From the NCBI GenBank assembly GCA_024636975.1, contig JAGXGA010000033.1:23871-87870 (forward strand): 64,000 nt of DNA, written 5' to 3'. Every line of letters begins with the position of its first letter. The first letter of the stretch is position 1. Below, piece after piece: positions 1 to 8,265 of this stretch. Origin of the DNA: Mariniphaga sp. Its GTDB lineage: Bacteria; Bacteroidota; Bacteroidia; Bacteroidales; Prolixibacteraceae. The notes below the pieces were generated by a model. The model did not search any database. It was not told the DNA's origin and saw only the letters and a program-made list of their open reading frames with translations. The position numbers and the translations under genes are program-made.

Positions 1-1
1 G

Positions 2-454
2 AGAAAATTCATCGATGTGCAGGCGATCTTCCATAAAATGGAAAAACGTACACTGGCTGCCGCTTACCTTTTTTACTGCCAAAAACCCTTGATTGATGCA
101 CACAGTGCAATGGCTGATACCCGCGCTACATATGAGGTATTGCAGGCTCAACTCGACACCTACCAGGGTGTGGAATATGAAGACAATAAAGGAAAAACAA
201 GTGTTCCGGTTGTAAATGATGTGGAAAAACTCAGCGAGTTTTCAGCCTACGATCGTAATGTCGATTTCGCCGGCAGAATTGTTTACAATGAAAAAGGAAT
301 AGAGGTTTTCAACTTCGGAAAAAACAAGGGCATGCCTGTTGAAAAAGTGTTAAACGAACAACCAGGCTATTTCGGATGGATCATGAATGGTGATTTTCCG
401 CTTTACACCAAACGTGTTCTGACCCAAATTAAGCTCCGGATGATGGTTAAATAA
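2..454 (+). CDS. 3'-5' exonuclease (DnaQ-like, DEDDh), C-terminal part; truncated at the window edge
   Basis: The reading frame is open to the first bases of the window, so the gene starts outside it; a GTG at 17 is internal. The visible part matches the C-terminal portion of Bacteroidota DnaQ-like exonucleases. It carries the last exonuclease motif (HSAMADT, the His and Asp of Exo III of the DEDDh class), followed by a small C-terminal domain with an FNFGK and GYFGWI pattern that these proteins usually have. The family removes nucleotides from 3' ends in replication proofreading or repair; which role applies here cannot be told. The Exo I and Exo II motifs lie outside the window. Confidence 0.85.
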   Translation, partial: RKFIDVQAIFHKMEKRTLAAAYLFYCQKPLIDAHSAMADTRATYEVLQAQLDTYQGVEYEDNKGKTSVPVVNDVEKLSEFSAYDRNVDFAGRIVYNEKGIEVFNFGKNKGMPVEKVLNEQPGYFGWIMNGDFPLYTKRVLTQIKLRMMVK

Positions 455-497
455 TAATTCTGTGATTTATATGTAAATTTCTGAAAGCAAAAAACGA

Positions 498-1112
498 ATG
501 AAGATAATTTGTATTGGCAGAAATTATGCGGCACATGCTAAGGAACTGAATAATGAAATTCCGGAAGAGCCTGTTTTTTTCATGAAGCCCGATTCATCGC
601 TGCTGCGTAATAACGAGCCGTTTTATATACCGGAATGGACACAGGAAGTTCACCATGAAATAGAACTTGTGTTGCGCATCAACCGGTTGGGGAAAAATAT
701 TGAGGAGCGTTTTGCACACAGGTACTTCGATGAAATTGGCCTTGGAATTGATTTTACAGCACGCGACATTCAGAACAAACTAAAGGCAAAAGGCCTTCCC
801 TGGGAAAAAGCGAAAGCCTTCGACAGGGCAGCTGTTATCGGGGGCAGTTTCCTACCCAAATCCGGTTTCCCCGATTTGAAAGCAATTCATTTCAGGTTGG
901 ATATAAATGGAAAAACAGTGCAGGATGGGAATTCAGGACTGATGCTATTCAGCTTTGATCAGATAATTGCAAATGTTTCAAAGTATGTCACCTTAAAAAT
1001 CGGTGACCTGATTTATACCGGTACACCTGCTGGTGTAGGCCCTGTAATAGATGGTGATGTGCTTGAAGGTTACCTGGCAGATAATAAACTGCTCGATTTT
1101 GTTGTGAAGTAA
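498..1112 (+). CDS. Fumarylacetoacetate hydrolase family protein
   Basis: A 204-residue single-domain FAH-fold protein, the short FAHD1-like form. The metal-binding acids are visible as HHEIEL (Glu54 and Glu56) and the Asp of LGIDFTARD (about residue 85). The family's YTGTPAGVG motif lies near residue 172. Members hydrolyse acylpyruvates or decarboxylate oxaloacetate, or act as hydroxyheptadienedioate isomerases; the exact substrate cannot be read from sequence. It is cytoplasmic, with no signal peptide. It starts at the ATG 43 bases after the exonuclease stop and may be co-transcribed with it and with the following CoA-binding gene. Confidence 0.9.
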   Translation: MKIICIGRNYAAHAKELNNEIPEEPVFFMKPDSSLLRNNEPFYIPEWTQEVHHEIELVLRINRLGKNIEERFAHRYFDEIGLGIDFTARDIQNKLKAKGLPWEKAKAFDRAAVIGGSFLPKSGFPDLKAIHFRLDINGKTVQDGNSGLMLFSFDQIIANVSKYVTLKIGDLIYTGTPAGVGPVIDGDVLEGYLADNKLLDFVVK

Positions 1113-1167
1113 GATTATAACATCATATGTTTTTGGTAAATTTTAAAATAACAAAATCATTAACGCT

Positions 1168-1650
1168 ATGGAAACTGCTACATTACAAAAAGTTGTCTCG
1201 CTGAATGACATTCAAAAATTTCTTGAACCAAAAAAACTTGCCCTGGCAGGAGCTTCCCGTAATCCAAAGAAATTTGGCGGCACTGTACTAAAAGAATTAA
1301 TTGAAAAAGGATTTGAGGTGTTTCCTGTAAATCCGAATGCAACAGAGATCCAGGGGCAGAAATGTTACCCGTCGGTAGCTGATCTGCCGGAAGATGTCAC
1401 GCACCTGCTGGTTGTCACACCAAAAAATGAAACGGCACCAGTAGCAGAAGAAGCAGTGAAAAAAGGGATGAAAATGATCTGGATTCAACAGATGTCGGAT
1501 ACTTCTGAGGCCATAAATACTATAAATGATGCGGGCATAACGCTTATCACAAAAAAATGCATTTTAATGTTTGCCGGCCCGGTAGAAGGTCCGCACAAAT
1601 TCCACCGGTTTTTTGTGAAGCTGTTCGGGCGTTATCCAAAGATGGGGTAA
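1168..1650 (+). CDS. CoA-binding domain protein
   Basis: A 160-residue protein that is essentially one Rossmann-type CoA_binding_2 domain. The nucleotide-binding turn is GASRNPKKFGG (about residues 28-38), followed by the typical VFPVNPN strand and a conserved Cys in GQKCYPS. The family resembles the N-terminal domain of succinyl-CoA synthetase alpha and binds CoA or a related ligand, but has no assigned reaction. No signal peptide. It lies 55 bases after the FAH gene on the same strand. Confidence 0.88.
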   Translation: METATLQKVVSLNDIQKFLEPKKLALAGASRNPKKFGGTVLKELIEKGFEVFPVNPNATEIQGQKCYPSVADLPEDVTHLLVVTPKNETAPVAEEAVKKGMKMIWIQQMSDTSEAINTINDAGITLITKKCILMFAGPVEGPHKFHRFFVKLFGRYPKMG

Positions 1651-1724
1651 ATCCATTTTAACCGGTTTGAAATGCTGGTAAATTGACCATCATTTACAAA
1701 CCTTAAATCGTATTCTATTTAAGA

Positions 1725-2147
1725 ATGAAAGACTTTGATTATCAAATTGAACTGGAAGTACGCGACCACGAATGCGACATCCAGGGCATAGTAAATAATT
1801 CTGTTTACCAGAACTACCTTGAGCATTGCCGTCATAAATTCTTAAATGAGATAGGGCTTAGTTTTGCAGAGATGCACAATCAAGGAATAGATGCGGTAGT
1901 TATACGTGCTGAAATTGATTACAAATCCCCTTTGCGTCCGGGCGACAGCTTCATTGTTCAGCTTAAAATGGCCAAACAGGGCCGGTTACGTATCATCTTC
2001 CGGCAGGAAATCCTGCGTAAGGCAGACCAAAAACTGATGATCAGTGCCCGGATAACAACTGTTTTAACCCGTAATGGAAAACCAATATCACCTGAGTCAC
2101 TGGAAGAAGCATTTAAACGCGCGGGAATAAATATGGAAGTGGATTAA
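1725..2147 (+). CDS. Acyl-CoA thioesterase, 4HBT/YbgC-like hotdog fold
   Basis: A 140-residue hotdog-fold thioesterase. The N-terminal signature is the DIQGIVNNSVYQNYLEH region: Asp18 is the likely catalytic acid, followed by Gly21, Val23 and Tyr28, as in 4-hydroxybenzoyl-CoA thioesterase and YbgC proteins. It hydrolyses acyl-CoA thioesters in the cytoplasm; the acyl preference is unknown. It starts at the only good ATG, 74 bases after the CoA-binding gene, and ends 68 bases before the convergent cysteine-cluster gene. Confidence 0.9.
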   Translation: MKDFDYQIELEVRDHECDIQGIVNNSVYQNYLEHCRHKFLNEIGLSFAEMHNQGIDAVVIRAEIDYKSPLRPGDSFIVQLKMAKQGRLRIIFRQEILRKADQKLMISARITTVLTRNGKPISPESLEEAFKRAGINMEVD

Positions 2148-2215
2148 CCACCACTTAAGCATAAATAAAGTATATCTGATGGAAAGTGAAGCAAAATCGG
2201 TAAAATGAGCTGGTT

Positions 2216-2857
2216 TCACTGCCTCTCAATCCCGGGAAATTCCTCAATTCTGAATTCCTGCACTATTACCCCGTTTGCTTTCAGCGCAGCCCTGAAACCT
2301 TCATTTATCATCCGACCCATCCGCATCGGGAAATCCATTAATGCAGGAACTGCATCTTTGCTTTCCGGCTCATTGTAGAACTTTTTACAGGTATTAACAT
2401 CCGAAGAAAGGTAAATGCGGCACGCCACCGGTCGGGCAGAATAAGCCATGCATACATCATTTTCAAGCAATGGGCATGCAAACTTTGAATTCAGCAAGGC
2501 CTCTCCTTGCAAACCACTGAGCTTGACCCTTTTTGCTTCAGCACGTTGATATATTTTTTCCAGTCCCTGTTCTGAGAAGTTCTGTTTCAGAAATTCATGC
2601 AGGTTATCAAGTTCATATGAGAGTGCAAACACAGGCTGGTAACAGCACCATGAGCACCCTTTTTTACAATCGGCAGCCTTGTTCTGTTTCTCCGCATATT
2701 CCGAAAAATAAGCAATCACCTCATCTACCATCCGGTGCATTTCTCCAACAGCTGCTTGTAATGATTCAGGGGAATATCCTTCCTTTACTGCATTCATTGC
2801 CAAACGGTACCCATCGGAATAAAACTGCTTTTCCAACGCTTTAAAGGTGTCGCTCAT
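2216..2857 (-). CDS. YkgJ-family cysteine cluster protein
   Basis: A 213-residue protein with the CxxxCxxCC cluster of the zinc/iron-chelating YkgJ family (Cys64, 68, 71 and 72 in CKKGCSWCC). It is followed by further conserved cysteines in FACPLL, DVCMAYSARP and ACRIYL. The pattern predicts a bound metal or Fe-S cluster. Family members have no firmly established enzymatic role. It is convergent with the thioesterase gene and in the same direction as the LytTR/LytS pair upstream, separated by about 200 bases with no obvious terminator. Confidence 0.88.
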   Translation of the reverse strand: MSDTFKALEKQFYSDGYRLAMNAVKEGYSPESLQAAVGEMHRMVDEVIAYFSEYAEKQNKAADCKKGCSWCCYQPVFALSYELDNLHEFLKQNFSEQGLEKIYQRAEAKRVKLSGLQGEALLNSKFACPLLENDVCMAYSARPVACRIYLSSDVNTCKKFYNEPESKDAVPALMDFPMRMGRMINEGFRAALKANGVIVQEFRIEEFPGIERQ

Positions 2858-3056
2858 AAACTCAAAAATAATCGGTTAGCACAATTGTACGGTGCCCCAT
2901 GTAAATGATGTACTATTTATAGTTTGAATCGGGTGTAATATTATATCTTTCCGATGGTATTTATGGTAATCCACCTGGATTATTTTTTTCAGTATCCTGC
3001 TCCTATAGGACACCATTTTTATAACTGCATCCATTAATAGTTGTTGCCGGAATTTT

Positions 3057-3770
3057 CTACCGTTGTTCCAATCTTGCCAAAACATTTTTCCTGTAGCTTG
3101 AGCCAATGGAAAACGACTTCTTCCCTATAAATATGTTCACCGGACTGAAACTAGTGATATGCTTAAGTGAAACAATAAATGACCTGTGAATTCTTAAAAA
3201 ATCTTTTCCCGGAAGCACCTTCTCCATGAATGAAAGCGTATTTCGGCTGTTAATTTCCCTTCCGGTAGTATAAATGGTCATATTATCACCCATACTCTCA
3301 GCATATACAATTTCATTCATAGGGATTTTATGGATGAGGTTTTTTTCCTGCAGGTAAAGGAATTCCTCGTTTGTAACCTCTTTGTTTACTGAAATTTCGC
3401 TTTCCTTATTGTATAACAAAAAGAATTTTTCAACTGCCTGCATAAATCGCCCAAATGAAATGGGCTTCAGCAAATAATCAATAACATTTAATTCATAACC
3501 TTCAAGTGCATATTCACGATAGGCTGTGGTAAAAACCACTGCAGGCGGATTTTTAAGCGCTTTTATCAGTTCTGTTCCTTTCATTTCAGGCATATGAATA
3601 TCAAGAAACATTAAATCGATTTTATGCTTGTTCAAAAAATCAAAAGCTTCTATGGCATCTCCGGCAGTCCCTGCAATTTCTATAGAGTTGAGTTTACTGA
3701 GGTGCGATTTTAGTACTTCGATGGCCAGTGGCTCGTCGTCAACAATTAAACATTTTGCTTTTGTTTTCAT
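3057..3770 (-). CDS. LytTR-family response regulator
   Basis: A 237-residue two-domain regulator: an N-terminal CheY-like receiver (acidic pair Asp11/Asp12, phospho-acceptor Asp in LMFLDIHMP at about 57, conserved Lys in LLKPIS) and a C-terminal LytTR DNA-binding domain containing the FLRIHRSFIVSL pattern. I chose the ATG at 3770 because it lies directly after the stop of the sensor gene behind an AAGGAC sequence. A longer start at 3800 would overlap that gene. It is translated after, and presumably phosphorylated by, the adjacent LytS-type kinase. Targets are unknown; the exported protein gene at 5084 is the nearest divergent candidate. Confidence 0.93.
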   Translation of the reverse strand: MKTKAKCLIVDDEPLAIEVLKSHLSKLNSIEIAGTAGDAIEAFDFLNKHKIDLMFLDIHMPEMKGTELIKALKNPPAVVFTTAYREYALEGYELNVIDYLLKPISFGRFMQAVEKFFLLYNKESEISVNKEVTNEEFLYLQEKNLIHKIPMNEIVYAESMGDNMTIYTTGREINSRNTLSFMEKVLPGKDFLRIHRSFIVSLKHITSFSPVNIFIGKKSFSIGSSYRKNVLARLEQR

Positions 3771-3775
3771 CGTCC

Positions 3776-4825
3776 TTATTTCTTCCACACTATTTTGCAT
3801 TCAACAACGAATACATCGTCCTGCTGTTCAATATTCAGTTCATGCTTTCCGGGATAAATAAGTTCCAACCTGCGTTGCACATTCTTCAAGCCTATCCCTT
3901 CATTTTCCGGCATATCATTTTTCTTCTCCGCTGGTACAGAGTTAATAACCTTTAGGAAAAGAAAAGCGGGTTCAATGTCAAGGCTGATATGTATACTTGG
4001 TTTTGCCCTGTCTTTACTGGCCCCGTGTTTAAAACTGTTTTCAACAAAAGGAAGCAGGATAAGGGGCGCTATTTCATATGTGCCTGATTCTCCCTTTATA
4101 TCGAATTTGAAATCCAGGCGTTCATTATATCTCATTTTTTCAAGTTCGATATAGCTTTTCAGGATTTCCAGTTCTTTGGAAAGGGGTACAAATAAATCAT
4201 TGCTTTTGTAAATCATATAGTCCAGCAAATCGGAAAGTTTTAACACAATATCAGGTGTTTTATCCGATTTAATCAGTGTAAGTGCATATAAATTATTCAG
4301 GGTATTAAATAAAAAATGTGGATGCACCTGCGACTTAAGAAAGTTTAATTCAGCCGCCATCTTCTCTTCTGTCAGCTTCTTATTTTTTTGCTGGTCGAGG
4401 TACCATTTTTTAAAAATAACAATGGCAGCTCCTATCGCAGGAATTACATACTCGGAAATAGATTTGGGAACTATCTTGCCCGGATTAAAGAAGGGTTGTT
4501 TTGAAAAATCGAATAACTCAGGATATGGATTTTTCAGATAATAGGAAGCATAAATTAAAAATCCATATATAAAAAAATGAATCAACAGTAAAAAGCTGAA
4601 AAGTCCAAACTTCTTTTTTTCAATCGCAAATGGCAGAACCAGGTATATGAACGTATATGTGCCCACAATCCGGGCAGGCATAACAGCAAGACTTATCATG
4701 AACTCCTGGTAATAATTACCCATAATTCCTGCACCATTGAGCCAGAACATAACAAATACAGCAACCCAAAACAGGAGATGCCATAAAAAGCGAAATCTGA
4801 AAAATACAGGAAGTTGATTTACTGC
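3776..4825 (-). CDS. LytS/YehU-type sensor histidine kinase
   Basis: The N-terminal third is four or so hydrophobic membrane segments. It is followed by a short linker helix and the His_kinase domain with the phospho-acceptor motif HPHFLFNTLNN. An ATPase domain with FVENSFKHG (N box) and EGIGLKNVQRRL (G box) comes next. This is the non-orthodox histidine kinase that pairs with LytTR regulators, here encoded 5 bases downstream. The start is uncertain: the frame is open to a GTG at 4909, but the ATG at 4825 gives the more usual N-terminus just before the first strong membrane segment. Confidence 0.9.
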   Translation of the reverse strand, partial: AVNQLPVFFRFRFLWHLLFWVAVFVMFWLNGAGIMGNYYQEFMISLAVMPARIVGTYTFIYLVLPFAIEKKKFGLFSFLLLIHFFIYGFLIYASYYLKNPYPELFDFSKQPFFNPGKIVPKSISEYVIPAIGAAIVIFKKWYLDQQKNKKLTEEKMAAELNFLKSQVHPHFLFNTLNNLYALTLIKSDKTPDIVLKLSDLLDYMIYKSNDLFVPLSKELEILKSYIELEKMRYNERLDFKFDIKGESGTYEIAPLILLPFVENSFKHGASKDRAKPSIHISLDIEPAFLFLKVINSVPAEKKNDMPENEGIGLKNVQRRLELIYPGKHELNIEQQDDVFVVECKIVWKK

Positions 4826-5083
4826 CATTTCCTTGCTAAAATATTTATTCAAACTTAGTCCAAAACAGGTAATCATGCAAATAGTTGCGACGAATACCAT
4901 TTTAAACACGACGTTGTGAGGGTTAAACGCATTTTCTGCTTAAAATCATTAAACACCCTTCACAGGCTGGTATTCATCGCAAAAAATTGCAAACGGGTTC
5001 CATCATCCATAATTTTGAAGTCGATATAAAGAATGATATAGAATAATGAAAACAGAAGTATAAACAATTAAAATTTACACGTC

Positions 5084-5674
5084 ATGAAAACAGCAAAACA
5101 ATTATTATTAGGAGTTGCATTTGTATTAGTATCAGGTGCAGTAATGGCCACAGGAAACTTAAAGGTGGATATCCTACAGGGGGAAAAAGAAAATACAGTG
5201 GTTCAGATTTCAAATAATGCCGAAAGCATCTTTGAAATTGAATTGAAAAACAATGATGGTAATATTATCTATTACAAAAGAACCGAGTCGCCAGCAGCAG
5301 CATGCAGGCAATATTTTGATTTTTCAAGAATTGCCGATGGTCAGTACCAGTTAACCGTAAGCATTGATTCTGAGAAAAAAGAGAATACACTTAAAATTAA
5401 TAACGGTCAGGTTGATTTAGTAAACCAAAGAAAAGAGCTGGAGCCCTACTTTACTGTCAGGGACAACCGTCTCGAGCTGTCGTATTTAAATTTTGAACTG
5501 GATGATGTAAATCTGATGGTTTATAAGAATGGTGAACTGCTATATGAGAAAGACCTGGAACCTGAATTTGCAGTCAATTACGGACTTGATTTATCCAACC
5601 TGAATGCCGGAGATTACAACGCAATTTTGTCGACTGAAAACAGCACCTATAATTATCTGATTTCAAAAGAATAA
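5084..5674 (+). CDS. Exported protein with two similar beta-rich halves, function unknown
   Basis: A 196-residue protein with a Sec signal peptide ending at the ALA-like VMATG (about residue 23). The rest divides into two halves of similar plan (about 24-105 and 110-196). Each ends in a pattern like F/LS-I/N-L-x-DG/AGxY followed by a strand and a short polar tail, suggesting tandem small beta-sandwich domains of the kind found in Bacteroidota secreted proteins. I do not recognise a named family with certainty. It is divergent from the LytS/LytTR operon and may be its target, and is followed by a strong terminator. Confidence 0.75.
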   Translation: MKTAKQLLLGVAFVLVSGAVMATGNLKVDILQGEKENTVVQISNNAESIFEIELKNNDGNIIYYKRTESPAAACRQYFDFSRIADGQYQLTVSIDSEKKENTLKINNGQVDLVNQRKELEPYFTVRDNRLELSYLNFELDDVNLMVYKNGELLYEKDLEPEFAVNYGLDLSNLNAGDYNAILSTENSTYNYLISKE

Positions 5675-5722
5675 TGGTTTTGAAGTGACCATTAAAAAAT
5701 ACTTCATAGATTTTAATTTTGT

Positions 5723-5758
5723 GAACCATTCCTTGCTGAGGGAATGGTTCTTTTGTTT
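5723..5758 (+). terminator. Rho-independent terminator of the 5084 gene
   Basis: A perfect 10-bp stem (gaaccattcc at 5723-5732 with ggaatggttc at 5741-5750), an 8-base loop and a T-rich tail (ttttgttt). It lies 49 bases after the stop codon of the exported protein gene. Confidence 0.9.
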
Positions 5759-5920
5759 GCAACTGACTTCTGATAAAGGTTTCAAGAGTATTCGCTGTTG
5801 CACCGTTTTCATGAAACCTGGAATACCAAAATTAAATTTCCGGTTATATCCTTACCTGAAGTTATAGAAACAGTATTAACCAAAACCCTTTTTCCTCTCC
5901 ATACATGGAAGTTACCTTCG

Positions 5921-6033
5921 CCTGACTAAACTCAATGTTAACTCAATATAAACTCAATATTAATTCAGTGTAAATTCAATTATAATTGAATTTACATTGA
6001 GTTTATACTGAAATTATACTGAGTTTATACTGG
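5921..6033. repeat. Palindromic element built of 11-nt units, copy 1
   Basis: From 5929 the sequence runs in consecutive 11-nt units close to AACTCAATRTT (5929-5939, 5940-5950, 5951-5961, then diverged units). It turns over at a perfect 20-nt palindrome (5973-5992) and returns as units of the complementary type (ACATTGAGTTT and variants) to about 6033. The whole is an imperfect inverted repeat of about 113 bases. A homologous 124-base copy lies at 27560-27683, sharing the left end cctgactaaactc and most units. No coding frame fits it. It could be a mobile non-autonomous element, a folded RNA or a protein-binding array. Confidence 0.85.
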
Positions 6034-6253
6034 ACCAGGTACTGAGAATTTATAGCTTATTAATTCCCGGCCAATTATTTTGAATGTGGTGTGGATTGCA
6101 TATAAAGCATGGGTATAAATTCCACATAATTAATAGCTGAACAGGGTAATACGAAAATATATTTATTGTTTCGTGGCCTAAAAGCGTGAGTGAATCAAAG
6201 GCATGTTTTTTGAAAAATAACTGATTCGTATCAATAAACGATGAAACAATATT

Positions 6254-6481
6254 ATGAGTGATTATTTTGAAAAGCTGGTTCAAAACGTGCAAAAAGGAGA
6301 ATTGTATGAAGTGAAACTGAAAAATGATTCACGGATTTATCTTGCAATTCCAATGATTCCGGGGCGTTACCAAAATGATGATCCTTCGAAATTCCTTTTA
6401 AAAGTGGTGGCTCCGGAAGCAGACAAAGGCGTTTACGAACACCTGGTAACGGATATTGAAAGTCTTGAAAGAAAAGGATAA
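6254..6481 (+). CDS. Small cytoplasmic protein of unknown function
   Basis: A 75-residue acidic/basic mixed protein without signal peptide, cysteines or membrane segments. Its middle alternates hydrophobic and charged residues in a way that suggests a small beta-barrel (GELYEVKLKNDSRIYLAIPM), ending in a short helix. I do not recognise the family. Start at the ATG 6254. Stand-alone between the palindromic repeat and the lipoprotein gene. Confidence 0.6.
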   Translation: MSDYFEKLVQNVQKGELYEVKLKNDSRIYLAIPMIPGRYQNDDPSKFLLKVVAPEADKGVYEHLVTDIESLERKG

Positions 6482-6727
6482 ATTTAGATTTAGCCCCTGA
6501 TTTTAGAAAACTGTTGATGAAAGGCTATAGGTTTCCGGGTTTGGTTAAATTTATTTGATTCTGATTTTTCTTTCACATGTGCTTGAAGTTTTATATTTTA
6601 ATACTGCTCTTTCAGCGGTAGATAAAAATTAATGGCATTCGTTTTGGCATACAGAATACCAAATTAAACAAAACATTCACCAGGCGAGTGATGTTCTATA
6701 ATTAAAGTCTGACAATAATACAAGCCC

Positions 6728-8173
6728 ATGAAAACGATACTATATTTCAAATATTTTATTTTACTGGCAGGAATTTTCCTTTTCGATGCATGCAAAGATG
6801 ATGATTTTGAAGCACCAAGTGGTGTAAAAATCACCTTCCAGGCTACATCTTTGCTTAAAAGTACTGCCAATACCATATTACTTGAAGAGGCTTATATAGG
6901 GATAGGAAACATTGATTTGAAACGTGTGGGAGAAAACGATTCCGCAGCCATCGAAAAAATAGTTTACGACGGACCATATGTCGCTGATCTGTTAAATGGT
7001 ACAATTTCTCCTGCCATTAGATGGATATTTGCAGAACCGGGTTCTTACAGGGAAATTGAAATAAAAACGCATAAAGCCCTTACAGGAGGAATGACCATTA
7101 TTTTAAGAGGTACGATAATGCCTTCTGATGGTTCAGGTGAAATTCCATTTGAATTAATAACAGCCAGGGAGTATACATTAAATATTGAAAACAATACCGG
7201 TATTGAAGTCAGAGAAGGTGAAAATGTTGATCTTCTGGTTGTATTTGATTTGTCGGATTTATTTAAGGGAATTGATGTCAGTTCGTTAGATAAAAATGAA
7301 AACGGAATCCTTGTTATTTCCGAAGAGGCTGCTTCTAATACGGTCGCCCTGCTAATTGATAAGTTTAACACGTTCAGCAGCTTTGGCATCAATGATGGCC
7401 TGTTTCCGGGTAACACTGCAGATGAAAACCCGGATAATGAAGCTCCGGAAGGAGATGAGGATACCGGTGAAGAAGCTGACGGCGATACCAGTGATGGTGA
7501 GTCCGGTGATAATCCGGATGGTGATAATTCGGGAGATGGAGATACAGGTGGAACTGATGAATCAGGAGATGAAGATGAAGGTGGCACTGATGAATCCGGA
7601 GACAACCCAGATGATGGAGAAGATGAAAATGACCCGGGTGCTGGATCGGAAGATTCAGGAAGCAGTGGAGATGGAACAAATGAAGATGATGAGAAGGATG
7701 AAAATTCCGGGGAAGCCGGTAGTGGAGATGGACCCGCCGGTAATGGCGACAGCCCTGTAGACGGAACCGGAGACACTCCGGGGAATGGAAATGATGGCAA
7801 TTCAGGAAATGAGGATGAAGAAGGCCCTGGAGATGAAGCTGGTGATGAAGGTTCGGACAATGAACCGGGAGACGCGGAGGGTGATGATGATTCCCCGAAT
7901 GATGGCAGTAATGAAGGTGATAGTGATGATCAGGGAGAAAATGATGAAGGTACCGGGAATGATGAAGGGGAAAATGACGAAGGTACCGGGAATGATGAAG
8001 GAGGAAATGATGAGGAAAGTGGGGATGATGATGGAGACGATGATGAGGACAACAGGGATGATGATGGAGATAATGATGACGACGACGACGATGATGACGA
8101 CGATAAAAAAAAAGATAAAGGCAACTCAGGGAAGGGCAACAATGGAAACTCAGGCGGAGGAAAAAAGAAATAG
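6728..8173 (+). CDS. Lipoprotein with globular N-terminal domain (DUF4382-like) and very long acidic repeat tail
   Basis: The signal peptide ends in a lipobox-like FLFDAC (Cys22), so the protein is predicted to be lipidated. Residues about 30-225 form a beta-rich domain resembling DUF4382 proteins of Bacteroidota (tentative). From about residue 230 to 465 the chain is almost only Asp, Glu, Gly, Asn, Ser, Pro and Thr, with repeats such as GTDESGD and ENDEGTGNDEG and a run of nine Asp. It ends in a short Lys/Gly/Asn-rich basic stretch. Two 33-base units repeat in tandem at 7937-7969 and 7970-8002. The tail could bind calcium or act as a surface spacer. It is followed 92 bases later by a beta-barrel gene. 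Confidence 0.85.
   Translation: MKTILYFKYFILLAGIFLFDACKDDDFEAPSGVKITFQATSLLKSTANTILLEEAYIGIGNIDLKRVGENDSAAIEKIVYDGPYVADLLNGTISPAIRWIFAEPGSYREIEIKTHKALTGGMTIILRGTIMPSDGSGEIPFELITAREYTLNIENNTGIEVREGENVDLLVVFDLSDLFKGIDVSSLDKNENGILVISEEAASNTVALLIDKFNTFSSFGINDGLFPGNTADENPDNEAPEGDEDTGEEADGDTSDGESGDNPDGDNSGDGDTGGTDESGDEDEGGTDESGDNPDDGEDENDPGAGSEDSGSSGDGTNEDDEKDENSGEAGSGDGPAGNGDSPVDGTGDTPGNGNDGNSGNEDEEGPGDEAGDEGSDNEPGDAEGDDDSPNDGSNEGDSDDQGENDEGTGNDEGENDEGTGNDEGGNDEESGDDDGDDDEDNRDDDGDNDDDDDDDDDDKKKDKGNSGKGNNGNSGGGKKK
7937..8002 (+). repeat. Two tandem 33-bp units inside the acidic lipoprotein gene
   Basis: The units 7937-7969 and 7970-8002 are nearly identical (a GAT/GAC difference and a final-base difference) and each encodes the 11 residues ENDEGTGNDEG. 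They are in frame, so a change in copy number would lengthen or shorten the tail without a frameshift. Confidence 0.9.
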
Positions 8174-8265
8174 TGGCAATTATGCATGAATTTCATATAA
8201 ATCAATAAACAAAAGAACATTTTAACTATTCAAACAGTTATCATACAAAAATGAATTAATGGTCA

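Larger units (their letters stand above)
5675..6253. other. Intergenic region of 579 bases
   Basis: This gap holds the terminator at 5723-5758 and the palindromic 11-nt-unit element at 5921-6033. The remainder is AT-rich with no convincing gene; a short open frame on the minus strand near 6050-6292 has no codon character and overlaps the start of the next gene. Confidence 0.7.

Noticed and set aside
5921..6033. CRISPR array
   Set aside because: The units are only 11 nt, contiguous without spacers, and turn over in the middle; no cas gene is present.
6050..6292. An 80-residue minus-strand frame after the palindromic element
   Set aside because: It overlaps the start of the 6254 gene, has no homologue-like features and lies in AT-rich intergenic sequence.
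7356..7760. Met/Lys-rich frame in the acidic repeat region on the plus strand
   Set aside because: It results from the repeat composition in another frame and has no start context or family character.
7045..7860. A 271-residue open frame antisense to the acidic lipoprotein gene
   Set aside because: It is Ser/Pro-rich only because it is the reverse of Asp/Glu/Gly codons; the sense frame has a signal peptide and a natural end.
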